Shown here piece by piece: positions 1 to 8,976 of a DNA stretch of 64,000 nucleotides (within the stretch, counting starts at the first letter, position 1; every line of letters begins with the position of its first letter). The notes beneath the pieces were generated by a model. The model was given only the letters and a program-made list of their open reading frames with translations, was not told the DNA's origin and searched no databases. A program made the translations under genes and the position numbers. The stretch is from Paludibacteraceae bacterium. GTDB lineage: Bacteria > Bacteroidota > Bacteroidia > Bacteroidales > Paludibacteraceae. The stretch spans positions 186,001 through 250,000 of the forward strand of contig JAGBVI010000001.1 of assembly GCA_017630395.1 (NCBI GenBank), in the 5' to 3' direction.

Positions 1-704
1 AACGTAGTCCCGCTTCCCACAAATGGGTCAAGAACTGTATCACCTTCATCAGTAAAAAGTTTAATAAACCAAGTGGGAATTGATAACGGAAATACTGCAC
101 TATGTCCTTTGTTGTGAGTTTCACAAGGTAGATAAAGAACATTGTCTGGAAATACACTATCCTTTCCACACCAATTGGCACGCCGAGTTCCCACGTTTGA
201 TTTCGTTCCACTGTCCATTCTTTTCTTATCTCTTTCAGAAATGTTGGAAAGACGAGAAGACCAATCGCCAATGGGAACTTTTACTGCATCTTGATTCATC
301 TTGAACTTCTTTTCCTTTGTGAAGTGGAGAAGTCTTTCCCATGCGTCACGGAAACGGTTGGGCCATTTACCAGGGGCTGCATTCTTCTTATGCCAGATGT
401 ATTCCTCAGTCCATAACCAACCCATTTCACGCATGGCAATAATCAATTCCATTACATAAGTGGAACGTTCCCCATTAACAACCTTTTCTTTAATGTTTAA
501 GACGAATGAACCGCTTGGCTTCAAGATTCGTAACATCTCCTTAACACGAGGAATCCACCACTCCACATAATCATCTACTTTGATACCTCCATAGGTGTTC
601 TTTCTCTGGTCTGCATAAGGTGGAGAAGTAACGATGAGGTCAATGGTGTTGTCCTCAATCTTCTTCATCTCTTCCAGACAATCACCAGTATAAATTTCAA
701 TCAT
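1..704 (-). CDS. DNA N4/N6 methyltransferase (beta class), 3' end outside window
   Basis: Translated from the ATG at 704 and open to the window edge, so partial (about 234 residues). Motif IV TSPPY lies near residue 30 and the SAM-binding motif DPFVGSGTT lies at the visible C-terminal end; this IV-then-I order is that of beta-class N4-cytosine/N6-adenine methylases (PF01555). It overlaps the end of the Mom-like gene by 8 nt, so the two are probably cotranscribed. Likely role: methylating phage DNA to evade host restriction. Target sequence cannot be read from the sequence. Confidence 0.9.
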   Translation of the reverse strand, partial: MIEIYTGDCLEEMKKIEDNTIDLIVTSPPYADQRKNTYGGIKVDDYVEWWIPRVKEMLRILKPSGSFVLNIKEKVVNGERSTYVMELIIAMREMGWLWTEEYIWHKKNAAPGKWPNRFRDAWERLLHFTKEKKFKMNQDAVKVPIGDWSSRLSNISERDKKRMDSGTKSNVGTRRANWCGKDSVFPDNVLYLPCETHNKGHSAVFPLSIPTWFIKLFTDEGDTVLDPFVGSGTT

Positions 705-1299
705 GTTTCTTTTTACCTCTTCGTTTTTCCAAGTCATAGAGATAGATTTCCTTGCCTAATGTCTGCTCATAATGTGCTTCACCATTCTCAAGGGCTTCCT
801 TTACTCTCTTGGCAAAAGGTTTCAATTCACCCTTATATTTTGTTCTAATGGTTTTGTCATGGTATCTCTTACCCTCAAACATTATCACTCTACCCTTGGC
901 AGTTCTTCCTAGATGTTCAAAGTTGGATGCTTGGTAAATCACTCCCTTGTGACCATAAGTGTTATCAGCATAGGAGATTACCTTCTTCACATTGGTATTC
1001 TTGATTAGCCATTTGAGCGTTCTGCCTATAAAGTAACTCTCAGTATTCTTAGGCGTATTGTCAATGCAACACAATCGTCTAAGTTCAATGATGTCATCTA
1101 TGGAGTCGGCATATTTCTTCCAACAGTTAGCCATACCTAATCCTCCATAAATCATTGCTCCTACCATTGTGTCACCGTCCATGAGCTTGAAGCAATAGGA
1201 AGATAAGAGACCATTGATGTTATGACTATAATGCCACTTTTCAATGAAGTCTTTTATCTCTTTTCTTTCACAAGGCTGAACAGTATATGTAATTGCCAT
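697..1299 (-). CDS. Mom-like DNA modification protein
   Basis: 200 aa resembling the phage Mu Mom/GNAT-fold DNA modification family: a central ELRRLCC...SYFIGRTLKWL segment followed by ISYADNTYGHKGVIYQASNF is the pattern I recognise for it. Mom converts adenine to a carbamoylmethyl-type derivative that blocks restriction. Its position between a methyltransferase and HsdS-like genes supports a modification role. A TATAAT box ends 6 nt before the ATG, so the mRNA may be leaderless. The specific chemistry is inferred from family only. Confidence 0.75.
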   Translation of the reverse strand: MAITYTVQPCERKEIKDFIEKWHYSHNINGLLSSYCFKLMDGDTMVGAMIYGGLGMANCWKKYADSIDDIIELRRLCCIDNTPKNTESYFIGRTLKWLIKNTNVKKVISYADNTYGHKGVIYQASNFEHLGRTAKGRVIMFEGKRYHDKTIRTKYKGELKPFAKRVKEALENGEAHYEQTLGKEIYLYDLEKRRGKKKHD

Positions 1300-1306
1300 G
1301 AGAGTA

Positions 1307-1813
1307 TTATACTGATGTTCTAAATTTCTCTTTTACTTCATTGACAATTTGTTTAATGTAATCTTCCATAAATTGCCAATCGGGAGAACAATCTATTTTA
1401 CATGGTAATTTCACGACTGTGTTTTTAAGATGTTTATACCATTTTCTTCCATAAGAATACTTCAGTCGTTCTAAGTCAAATACTGTAACCAAAAATAATC
1501 CAACATACGGATTCAAATTGGAATTATAACCTGCCACTATATTAGTTGTAGCTATAAAGTCTTCATTTATATAGTTTGTATACCCAACTGAACCTTGTCC
1601 ATCACAAATAAATAAAATACAATTTCCCTTTTGTAATTTCTTCTCATCTTTGAAGCATTTTTCTTGAACACTATTATTTTGTTTTGAAGCACCAAGATAA
1701 AGACAATCAGTTCCATCAGACAATTGTTCCCCTTTATTTGAAATTTTACCTACTTCAAATCTAAACAAATCACCTAATCTAAATTTCTTCCAATTAGTTG
1801 TATCTAACATCAT
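1307..1813 (-). CDS. Single-TRD HsdS-like specificity subunit (copy 1)
   Basis: 168 aa. Opens with NWKKFRLGDLF, the classic start of a type I target-recognition domain, and ends with a helix WQFMEDYIKQIVNEVKE matching the HsdS conserved spacer helix. Length is one TRD, half a normal HsdS. Starts in an ATGA overlap with copy 2. Probably dimerises to direct the HsdM-like protein (2831-3688). Confidence 0.8.
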   Translation of the reverse strand: MMLDTTNWKKFRLGDLFRFEVGKISNKGEQLSDGTDCLYLGASKQNNSVQEKCFKDEKKLQKGNCILFICDGQGSVGYTNYINEDFIATTNIVAGYNSNLNPYVGLFLVTVFDLERLKYSYGRKWYKHLKNTVVKLPCKIDCSPDWQFMEDYIKQIVNEVKEKFRTSV

Positions 1814-2304
1814 AAATGTGTTCTAATTTCCTCTTTTACTTCATTGACAATTTCTTTAATGTAATCTTCCATGTATTGCCAATCAGGATTACCGTCATTG
1901 TCAGACGGAAGCCATATTTCAGATTCTTCCATTCGTTCCAATTTCCATTTTCTACCGTAAGAAAACCTAAACTTTTCGTTACGAATGACGGTAGATAAGA
2001 AAAGACCTATCGCTGGTGTTAAGTTCCATCCATTCGGATAAAGAACATTAACATCATCTGATGCCCAAAATGGATAAAATTGATAAAATGATTCTGCAAC
2101 AGAACCGTTATAATTTACAGTTATCACATTTCCTTTATGAATTGGCATTTTATCTATAAAACACGATATTCCATTATTGCTATCAATTGCGCTAACAAAG
2201 GGCAAAACTCCACATTTTTTATCAGAGTTTATCAATCGTTTTCCTTTTTTTATCAAAAATAAATCTCCCAATCTAAACTTCTTCCAAATAGAGCTACTAT
2301 TCAT
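1810..2304 (-). CDS. Single-TRD HsdS-like specificity subunit (copy 2)
   Basis: 164 aa, paralogue of its neighbours: same IWKKFRLGDLF opening and WQYMEDYIKEIVNEVKE end, but a divergent middle, as expected if the three copies recognise different half-sites. ATGA overlaps on both sides make translational coupling likely. Confidence 0.8.
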   Translation of the reverse strand: MNSSSIWKKFRLGDLFLIKKGKRLINSDKKCGVLPFVSAIDSNNGISCFIDKMPIHKGNVITVNYNGSVAESFYQFYPFWASDDVNVLYPNGWNLTPAIGLFLSTVIRNEKFRFSYGRKWKLERMEESEIWLPSDNDGNPDWQYMEDYIKEIVNEVKEEIRTHL

Positions 2305-2831
2305 CCCAAAATTTTATCAATTATTTTACAATTATCATTATTAATCTCACTCAATAGTTCACTCATGAATTGTTCAATAAAGTCAAAATCTGGTTCGTCA
2401 TGAATAGTTGGCAATTTAATAGTAAAATTTTTCAAATTACGAAACAATTCCCTACCATATGCGACAAACTTCACTGCTGTCTCAAATTCTATCAATTTAC
2501 AAATGAACAATTTTTGTAATACTGTCATGTCATTTTTATAAGGCGTAAGAACCGCCATGCCCTGACATGTATAAAATTTATTGTTCTGAACAAACGCTGA
2601 CCCCACGCTTCCACCTAATGCAACAGTTATGCAACCTTTTTCAAACGGTTCTATATCATCAATTAAATCAACTTTTGAAGATACACCATTTGAAGAATCC
2701 GTTCTTGTTACAAAATCAACTAAAACATCGTCACATTTTGTCATTTTATTATAATCAAAACCATTGCCGAATTCAATCTAAAACAATTCGGCAATCTTGT
2801 AATTCTTCCACTTAATAAAATCAAGTTTCAT
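2301..2831 (-). CDS. Single-TRD HsdS-like specificity subunit (copy 3), with in-frame TAG
   Basis: 176 codons from the ATG at 2831. Codon 18 (2778-2780) is TAG, inside the conserved opening: KWKNYKIAELF-[TAG]-IEFGNG aligns with KKFRLGDLF-R-FEVGK and KKFRLGDLF-L-IKKGK of the other copies. Reading continues in frame through a full TRD and C-terminal helix. With TAG read as Gln this is an intact third S subunit; under the standard code it would be a pseudogene. The start overlaps the HsdM-like stop by 1 nt. Confidence 0.75.
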
Positions 2832-3688
2832 CAACGATAGTCTCCGTTTTTAATCAAAAACGCCAAGTAATCACGAACTGTCTTTTCAAAATCTTTTCTT
2901 GTAAGTTTTGAATAATCAGTTTCCATATATGCTTCGCACAACCACTCGTCATCTCCATTGACAAGTTTTGTAACGCTCTTTCCATTTACATTTGACCTGT
3001 CACGATACAAATGTAACCATTCCTCTTCAATAGAATTCCAATCATCCTTTTGTACTCTGCCCAAGTTCTTTTTCTTCACAAAACCATCATCCTTAAAGTA
3101 ACCAAAAAATGTTTCTGTGTTATTAGGAATACCAACTTTGAAAATCATACAACAAGTAGAAACATTAGCATTAGGGTGGAACAAATCAGAAGGAAGAGTA
3201 AATACTGCATCCAACGTATGTTTCTCTAAAATACCATTCTTGATTTTTGCTATTTCTTTTGCAGTTCCTATTGCACAACTCATAGGAAGAATGACCGCAA
3301 CATATCCACTCTCCATCCAATCCAACATCTTTTCTACAAATACAAATCCATTTGTCTTGTCTCCGCTTGAATTGAAAGGAGGATTCATAAGAGCAATATT
3401 GGGTTTCTTTTCTCTAATCAAGTTTTCACAATCAAAGAAATCAGCATTTATCACAGTATCTTCAAACTCTTCCTTAGCAACCTTATATACATCTTCTACC
3501 AATTCAATACCAAATATGTTATCTGTATAATTCTTAGCACTTTTTAGAAATAATCCATAACCACAATTAGGGTCAATTACTTTATCAGATTCCTTAATAC
3601 CAAGAGCTTTACAAATAAAATTTGCAATGTGAGAAGGGGTAAAAATCAAATTTTTATCTCTCGTATTAGCTGTTAATTTATCACTCAT
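2831..3688 (-). CDS. HsdM-like N6-adenine DNA methyltransferase
   Basis: 285 aa. SAM-binding motif DPNCGYG at residues 39-45, catalytic NPPF at 102-105 (motif order I then IV, gamma class), followed by VILPMSCAIG and LPSDLFHPNANV, typical of HsdM/N6-Mtase. Shorter than full HsdM (about 500 aa), lacking the N-terminal helical domain. Heads an operon with three half-S subunits; no HsdR is present, so it is probably methylation-only protection. Confidence 0.88.
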   Translation of the reverse strand: MSDKLTANTRDKNLIFTPSHIANFICKALGIKESDKVIDPNCGYGLFLKSAKNYTDNIFGIELVEDVYKVAKEEFEDTVINADFFDCENLIREKKPNIALMNPPFNSSGDKTNGFVFVEKMLDWMESGYVAVILPMSCAIGTAKEIAKIKNGILEKHTLDAVFTLPSDLFHPNANVSTCCMIFKVGIPNNTETFFGYFKDDGFVKKKNLGRVQKDDWNSIEEEWLHLYRDRSNVNGKSVTKLVNGDDEWLCEAYMETDYSKLTRKDFEKTVRDYLAFLIKNGDYR

Positions 3689-3715
3689 AATTTTATTATA
3701 AATCAGTTCTACTGA

Positions 3716-5080
3716 TTACATATCCCAAATGACTCTGTAATCATTCTGCAAGTAGTTTCTTGCTTCTTCTGTCTTGAATGTTTTAGTTCCCTTTGAGGTA
3801 TCAAAGTAAAGAAGATAGGGTTTGTGATATTCGATGAAATCTTTTATCCTTGTATATTCCTTTTCAGAAATAGTATCATTAAAAAGTCTACAGTTTTTCT
3901 TCTTTACTTGCTTTCTAAAGATGAACTTACCATTTTCTGCCTTTTCGACATAAAGCTTAATTCCCTTATGCTCCTCGTTCATTTTCTTTAGATGGTATGC
4001 TTCATCCTTAACACCCATGACTTCTGCCCAAGAATTATCAGACTTGAAATAACAAGTAATAGAAGTATCATTCTTATGATTCATAGCATTAAGAACATAC
4101 GTAATAATGTCATCATGTGTGAGATAATACTTCTTTTCTTCTGCATAGTAAGTCTCATAATACCTAACATCAGTAGCCAAGGTGTTTTCCACAGCCTTTC
4201 TCACTTCCTCATTCATCTCCTCAAAACAATCTTCGATGAACTTCTCTTTTGGATTTGATAACGAATCAAGATAGGCAGTGCGATAAGTTCCATCATCACG
4301 AAGAATTGCGAAAAGATATTGTTTGCTCTTTTTCTTACAAATTCTCCATCTATCTTCGCTATCTTTGATGTAACCCTCTTTCTTCTTGGTTTCTTCCTCG
4401 CCATTCCATGAGTATCTATTTTTCGTCCAAGAGTGTCTTGAATAGATGTCATGGCGACCTACGAACATCATCTTCTCTCCTTGCTTACTCTTATAGACAT
4501 GCCACATCTGCAAGTTTTTAGGAGTAATGTAACCTTGAGAATTAAGAATGTTAGAATATGCAATGTTATCCTTGAAAGTCTCAGAAGAACAAGGAATCAG
4601 AACTCTGTCTTTACCATCCCAACCATAAACAAACTCACCCTCAATGTCACCCTTGATTATTGAACAGTTGTCAATAATCCATGCGAGATTATTTTGTGTA
4701 ATCTCAAATACCCAACCTCTAGGGTCTTGGATTTCAAAAGAGACATTGCGATAAGAAGCAAATCTGTTATAACTGAAACGGTTTGCTTGCTTAAAGATTT
4801 TGAATCCCTTGGTAGGAACATTATCATGCTCCTCTGTGGGAACTTTCTCGGAAATCCAATTATTGAAAGAAGTCTCATGACGGAATTTGCCTTTCTCATC
4901 ATAATAAGAGACAAATCCCATCTTGTAAGTAGGCTCTGTTGTTTCTTCAACTTTTACATACTCACCATCAATACGAACATATCTTTTTACATAGCTATCA
5001 TCCTTTACGTGTCTGAGGTTGAACCCACATTTGAGCTTTTTAGGGATGAAAATGTTTTCTTTGATTTCTGCGTCTTTCAT
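3716..5080 (-). CDS. Hypothetical protein, 454 aa
   Basis: Not recognised. Soluble, charged and aromatic-rich, no signal peptide or membrane segment. Contains repeated short beta-like stretches (GEFVYGWDGKDRVLIP, RHSWTKNRYSW). Follows the next gene with a 2-nt gap, so probably one operon with 5083-5508. Confidence 0.75.
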   Translation of the reverse strand: MKDAEIKENIFIPKKLKCGFNLRHVKDDSYVKRYVRIDGEYVKVEETTEPTYKMGFVSYYDEKGKFRHETSFNNWISEKVPTEEHDNVPTKGFKIFKQANRFSYNRFASYRNVSFEIQDPRGWVFEITQNNLAWIIDNCSIIKGDIEGEFVYGWDGKDRVLIPCSSETFKDNIAYSNILNSQGYITPKNLQMWHVYKSKQGEKMMFVGRHDIYSRHSWTKNRYSWNGEEETKKKEGYIKDSEDRWRICKKKSKQYLFAILRDDGTYRTAYLDSLSNPKEKFIEDCFEEMNEEVRKAVENTLATDVRYYETYYAEEKKYYLTHDDIITYVLNAMNHKNDTSITCYFKSDNSWAEVMGVKDEAYHLKKMNEEHKGIKLYVEKAENGKFIFRKQVKKKNCRLFNDTISEKEYTRIKDFIEYHKPYLLYFDTSKGTKTFKTEEARNYLQNDYRVIWDM

Positions 5081-5082
5081 TT

Positions 5083-5508
5083 TTAAAAAAGATTTCTAAT
5101 CTTTACGAATTCAACACCATTGAGAATCGTCTTATGAACATACTTCTTATTATCCGTCTCTCTCACCACATTCGTAAACTCCTCTGACCAAGCATCTCTC
5201 AAACGCTGTTCCTCAGCATCAATGCCATCAATAAGGAGGTTACGAAGAGGAATGTCAAAGAGTTTGATTTCATAATTAGCGCTTGAACCATTTACAGTCT
5301 TGACAATCAGAGAACCATCATACCAAGTCCATTTCCAAATTTTCAGCTTGTGACAATCCTCAAGGTTCAATCTGATATAAGTATCATCATCAAAATGAAG
5401 TATAGCGATACGATAATGATAATCATCGTCATCAAACTCTACCTTAATAAGATTACGCATATCGATGTAATCTTGAATGTCGTCACTATTTGCGAATTCT
5501 GTTATCAT
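5083..5508 (-). CDS. Hypothetical acidic protein, leaderless start
   Basis: 141 aa, unrecognised, acidic (DDDDYHYR, FDDDTYIRLN). A TTGACA box, 17-bp spacer and TATAAT (about 5510-5545, minus strand) end 6 nt before the ATG, which places the expected +1 at the start codon; no Shine-Dalgarno is possible. Confidence 0.75.
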   Translation of the reverse strand: MITEFANSDDIQDYIDMRNLIKVEFDDDDYHYRIAILHFDDDTYIRLNLEDCHKLKIWKWTWYDGSLIVKTVNGSSANYEIKLFDIPLRNLLIDGIDAEEQRLRDAWSEEFTNVVRETDNKKYVHKTILNGVEFVKIRNLF

Positions 5509-5550
5509 ACGCAGATTATAAAATAAATTGTGAATGTTGTCAAGACTTTT

Positions 5551-6801
5551 TTAATTAGAAGACTTGAAATTATAGATAGGCTTAATGATGTCTACAATTT
5601 CAACAGTATCGCCAATGTTAGCAATAATTTCCTCCATTGGTTTATAGACCATAGGAGCTTCATCCAAAGTGTCCTTAGAAACCGAAGTAGTGAAGATACC
5701 ATTCATAGAAGACTTATAATCATCAAGATTGAGAGTTTCCTTAGCCTTTGCACGAGACATGATTCGTCCTGCTCCATGAGGTGCTGAACAGTTCCAATCT
5801 TCATTACCCTTACCAATGCAGATAAGAGAACCGTCACGCATATTCATGGGGATGAGTACCTTTTCCCCCTTCTTTGCAGAGATTGCACCCTTACGAATGA
5901 TACCTACTTCGTTAGTAAACCCATCACCATCATCATAGTAATTATGAATCGTGTGGAATCCTGTAGGAACAACAGTAGGATAATTACCATCCCAAATACC
6001 ATTTTCCCAAATAGCATAGGCAATCCTCTCGCGGTTATTCTTTGCCCATACCTGACACAGTTCCAAGTCATGAAGATATGCAGCCATGTGAGTTCCTTCA
6101 AGATAACATAAATCATCAGGAATTGTTTCCATCTTTTCTACCATCTTAACAGCCTTGATAGCAGACGGAATAATGTCAGAATAACCACCCTTTTTACACA
6201 CACGAACAATTTCCTTTGTCATGTCATCATAATATTCCTTTTTAGAACAATCCTTGATAGCCACGTTCTGATAATACTCACAAACCTGCTTACCGAGATT
6301 GCGAGAACCCGAATGAATTACAAGATACTTGTTACCATCCTTGTCTTCATTAATCTCAATGAAGTGATTACCACCACCGAGAGTACCCATTGAACGATAC
6401 AGACGTTCCACATTTTGTAAATGATTGATACAAAACATTTCGTCAATGAAATATTTCGACCAATACATCGACACATTTGGCATTCTCGTGTCGTCCTTTG
6501 CAAATACAGACTGACCATGAGGAACGAACTTACGAATAGCATTATCAATACGTTCCAAGTCAAGCTCTACCTTGCCAAGCTCTACACAATACATTCCACA
6601 ACCAATGTCAACACCTACAACATTAGGAATAATCTTATCGTCAACTGTGGAAGTGAAACCGATTACGCACCCCTTCCCTGCATGAACATCAGGCATAATG
6701 CGTACCTTGGAATTCTTGAAGGCTTCAAGTTCCATAAATGCGTTAATGTCATCAATCGCATTCTGTTCAATGTTGTCAGTAAAAATCTTTAAGTTCTTCA
6801 T
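5551..6801 (-). CDS. rtcB: RtcB-type RNA ligase
   Basis: 416 aa, close to the family's usual length (E. coli about 408). Shows the RtcB signature motifs: PDVHAGKG (37-44), VGVDIGCGM (62-70, metal-binding Asp/Cys), LGGGNHF (141-147), VIHSGSRNLG (161-170), HTIHN (283-287) and APHGAGRIMSR (340-350) with the guanylated His at 342. RtcB seals 2',3'-cyclic phosphate and 5'-OH RNA ends using GTP and Mn. In a phage with a large tRNA array the likely job is resealing tRNAs cut by host anticodon nucleases. It could also join processed halves of the split tRNAs in this window. Confidence 0.95.
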   Translation of the reverse strand: MKNLKIFTDNIEQNAIDDINAFMELEAFKNSKVRIMPDVHAGKGCVIGFTSTVDDKIIPNVVGVDIGCGMYCVELGKVELDLERIDNAIRKFVPHGQSVFAKDDTRMPNVSMYWSKYFIDEMFCINHLQNVERLYRSMGTLGGGNHFIEINEDKDGNKYLVIHSGSRNLGKQVCEYYQNVAIKDCSKKEYYDDMTKEIVRVCKKGGYSDIIPSAIKAVKMVEKMETIPDDLCYLEGTHMAAYLHDLELCQVWAKNNRERIAYAIWENGIWDGNYPTVVPTGFHTIHNYYDDGDGFTNEVGIIRKGAISAKKGEKVLIPMNMRDGSLICIGKGNEDWNCSAPHGAGRIMSRAKAKETLNLDDYKSSMNGIFTTSVSKDTLDEAPMVYKPMEEIIANIGDTVEIVDIIKPIYNFKSSN

Positions 6802-6822
6802 AATAAATTATTTGTGTTTCTA

Positions 6823-7116
6823 TTAGTTAATCCAGCAATCTTCAATATAACCACCTTCCATGAGCCAAGTGCAACACCAATTGTTACCTTTCTTGACAGA
6901 ACCTTCTTCAACTGCAAAGTCCAATTCTAATTCTGCCTTTTCGATAAACCAATTAGGATTGTTTCTGTCACCTTTGAAGTTCTCAATAATTTTACGAACT
7001 TCGCCCTCATCATCCTCTACGAATGAGCCACAGTTAGATTCCCAATGAAAGGCATAATGACCCCACATTGCATTATAAGTTAAACGAAGGATTCCTGTTT
7101 GAGTATTCATATTCAA
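6823..7116 (-). CDS. Hypothetical protein, 97 aa
   Basis: Unrecognised acidic protein with aromatic clusters (MWGHYAFHWES, NWCCTWLMEGG). Resembles in layout the 44378-44677 protein (IIxxF...WFI.KA.....), suggesting a shared small fold. Start MNMNTQ is provisional; an internal Met is two codons in. Confidence 0.65.
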   Translation of the reverse strand: MNMNTQTGILRLTYNAMWGHYAFHWESNCGSFVEDDEGEVRKIIENFKGDRNNPNWFIEKAELELDFAVEEGSVKKGNNWCCTWLMEGGYIEDCWIN

Positions 7117-7161
7117 GTCTTTTTCTATGGAATTATATCATTTATATTTGTTGTTTAAAAA

Positions 7162-7362
7162 TTATTCATTTTCAATAATTGTTTCGTATGCGTGTACGGT
7201 AGCCATACGAAACCCATCTAATTTTGCAATCGTAATTTCTCCAAGTCTGTCTCCAAATTTTTCAAGCAATCTTTCAAAAATGAATTCCATACCGAGAGAG
7301 ATAGAGAGTTTTGAAATCTTCTCTTTGTTTTCCTTTGCGATATTCATTGCAATTTCAAGCAT
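7162..7362 (-). CDS. Hypothetical helical protein, 66 aa
   Basis: Unrecognised; mostly amphipathic helix (NIAKENKEKISKLSISLGMEF). No membrane segment or signal. Isolated, with spacers of a few dozen bases either side. Confidence 0.6.
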   Translation of the reverse strand: MLEIAMNIAKENKEKISKLSISLGMEFIFERLLEKFGDRLGEITIAKLDGFRMATVHAYETIIENE

Positions 7363-7383
7363 AATAATTTTTCTTTCTAATGT

Positions 7384-7722
7384 TTATGCGTAACAAGTCC
7401 CCTCAACTGGATTACCGTCCCAACGGTATGCATTGGAAAATGAATTAACTTCAATGCAATCCTGCCACAGAGACTTATCACGGGAGAAGTTCTTTATCTT
7501 CTTACGCATCATCTTAGCCCAACGAGGGGATTCGTCACTCTTGGATGGAACTGCTACATAATTACCCCAAGCGTTGTACTTTCGCTCGGCAGAAACCTCA
7601 ATAACAGTTACCATTTTAGCGGTTTCCTTAATGACTTTATAAAATGTAACATTTGTCTGTTCCCAACCCCATTGACTAACGAAATATTTGTTCATCTTTA
7701 CTTTCTGTGTTTTGTTGTTCAT
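7384..7722 (-). CDS. Hypothetical protein with TFYKVI...YRWDG domain
   Basis: 112 aa from MNNKTQK, chosen over an upstream in-frame start that would fall inside the promoter (TTGACA-17-TATAAT near 7749-7782). The sequence TFYKVIKETAKMVTVIEV ... SNAYRWDGNP matches the C-terminal half of the plus-strand protein 46486-47112 (NFYKVIRTTGSSVVL ... YEWAYKWDGQP), so the two are paralogues. Function unknown. Confidence 0.75.
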   Translation of the reverse strand: MNNKTQKVKMNKYFVSQWGWEQTNVTFYKVIKETAKMVTVIEVSAERKYNAWGNYVAVPSKSDESPRWAKMMRKKIKNFSRDKSLWQDCIEVNSFSNAYRWDGNPVEGTCYA

Positions 7723-7817
7723 TTTTAGTACCTTTATTGGGTACGCAGGTATTATATGGGAAATTACAAATAATGTCAAGCTCTTTTTGATAAAATTTTG
7801 ATAAATAAATTCAAATT

Positions 7818-8480
7818 ATGGCTTATACAGTAAATCTTACACATCGTGGCCCACAAGTAATTGAGTGTATCGACCTTTTTGATGAAGCTCGTTATGGGGC
7901 TGACAAATTATTCTTCCGTAAGCGTTGCAGAACTGCAAAGGAAATTCATGACCAAGTTTCTATCGCACTTGGTAATGATTCTATTCTTGTTCTTCCAGAA
8001 GGTAAAACAAAAGAAGATTATGGAATTGGTAATCCTCTTTCAAAAGAAAAATCAAATGACGGAACAATTACAATTCCAACGATTGCACTTAATCGATATC
8101 ATATCCCCAATAAGAAGTTCTGGAATAATGATGTTCCCACCGATGACGATAAATCTCATAGAGCTTCTATGGCAGTTCGTTTTTCAATTCGTGTTCACTT
8201 CCGTGACGATTATGCTTATATTGATTTTGGATGTCCTTGGGAAGAAACAAAAGATTTTGGAGGAACACTTACCGATGAACCAACAACTACATACACAGAT
8301 TTCATCAATAAGTTTATTTTTATCAAGTGTCACTTCATTTCTAAGGAAGATGCCCTTCAAATACTTGATAGCATTTTCGAGAATATGTCTGCAAACACCC
8401 TATCATATTCCGTGATGCGTAATGTTGTGACAGAAACAACAGAACTTATAGACGAAGATGGTTCTATTATCGCTCTCTAA
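7818..8480 (+). CDS. Hypothetical protein, 220 aa (plus strand)
   Basis: Unrecognised soluble protein, one of the few genes on the plus strand. Precedes the membrane protein at 8508 by 27 nt; both end at the hairpin at 8789-8826, so they probably form a two-gene unit. Codon usage resembles neighbours. Confidence 0.75.
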   Translation: MAYTVNLTHRGPQVIECIDLFDEARYGADKLFFRKRCRTAKEIHDQVSIALGNDSILVLPEGKTKEDYGIGNPLSKEKSNDGTITIPTIALNRYHIPNKKFWNNDVPTDDDKSHRASMAVRFSIRVHFRDDYAYIDFGCPWEETKDFGGTLTDEPTTTYTDFINKFIFIKCHFISKEDALQILDSIFENMSANTLSYSVMRNVVTETTELIDEDGSIIAL

Positions 8481-8507
8481 TAATAAGTAATCCTAAATAA
8501 ATTTGTT

Positions 8508-8768
8508 ATGGCAGAAGAAACTAAAACACAAGATATGGAGGAGAAGGTAACTACTAAATCTGTTGTTACAGAAGAAGTTAAAGAGAAACTCGAAGATGCT
8601 GCTACTAGCCTTGTAGAAAAGGCACAGGATGCTAAACATCCTTGGTACACAAAAGTTGCTCTTTATATTGTTGCAGTTATTCTCGGTGGTGGTGCATTCC
8701 TTTTTGCCAACTTCGGTGATACCATCATGGCTATCATTGAAAAATGGCTCAATGGACTTGCACAATAA
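8508..8768 (+). CDS. Small single-pass membrane protein
   Basis: 86 aa: charged helical N-terminus rich in Glu/Lys, then one membrane segment (VALYIVAVILGGGAFLFANF, about residues 50-69) and a short amphipathic tail. Unrecognised; tail-anchored layout. Confidence 0.7.
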   Translation: MAEETKTQDMEEKVTTKSVVTEEVKEKLEDAATSLVEKAQDAKHPWYTKVALYIVAVILGGGAFLFANFGDTIMAIIEKWLNGLAQ

Positions 8769-8788
8769 TATATTAACAATATAACAAT

Positions 8789-8826
8789 TTTGAGAGGAGT
8801 AACATGTTAATGTTACTCCTCTTTTT
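8789..8826. terminator. Bidirectional intrinsic terminator
   Basis: A 13-bp inverted repeat (AGAGGAGTAACAT) with a 4-nt loop followed by six T on the plus strand. It ends the 7818-8768 unit; its left edge also overlaps the end of the 51-aa minus-strand ORF. Confidence 0.85.
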
Positions 8827-8968
8827 TAGGTTCATAGTAAATGTGTTCTTTATCTACCCTCACCACATCTTTCTTTTCATCATTCCATTCAAATTCACTA
8901 TGTGTAATTATCACTGGTTTCTCTAATGGAAAATCTGCAATCTCGTAAAGAAAATCTGGTTCTTTCAT
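8813..8968 (-). CDS. Small acidic protein, 51 aa
   Basis: ATG at 8968 to TAA at 8813; unrecognised. Highly charged (FEWNDEKKDVVRVDKEHIYYE). Follows the 8977-9504 gene with an 8-nt gap, consistent with cotranscription; its last codons lie in the terminator stem. Confidence 0.55.
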   Translation of the reverse strand: MKEPDFLYEIADFPLEKPVIITHSEFEWNDEKKDVVRVDKEHIYYEPKKEE

Positions 8969-8976
8969 GAGATTAT

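Noticed and set aside
2301-2744. Reading the third HsdS as a pseudogene broken by TAG
   Set aside because: The same kind of TAG interruption is found in four other genes and a CUA tRNA is present, so read-through is simpler.
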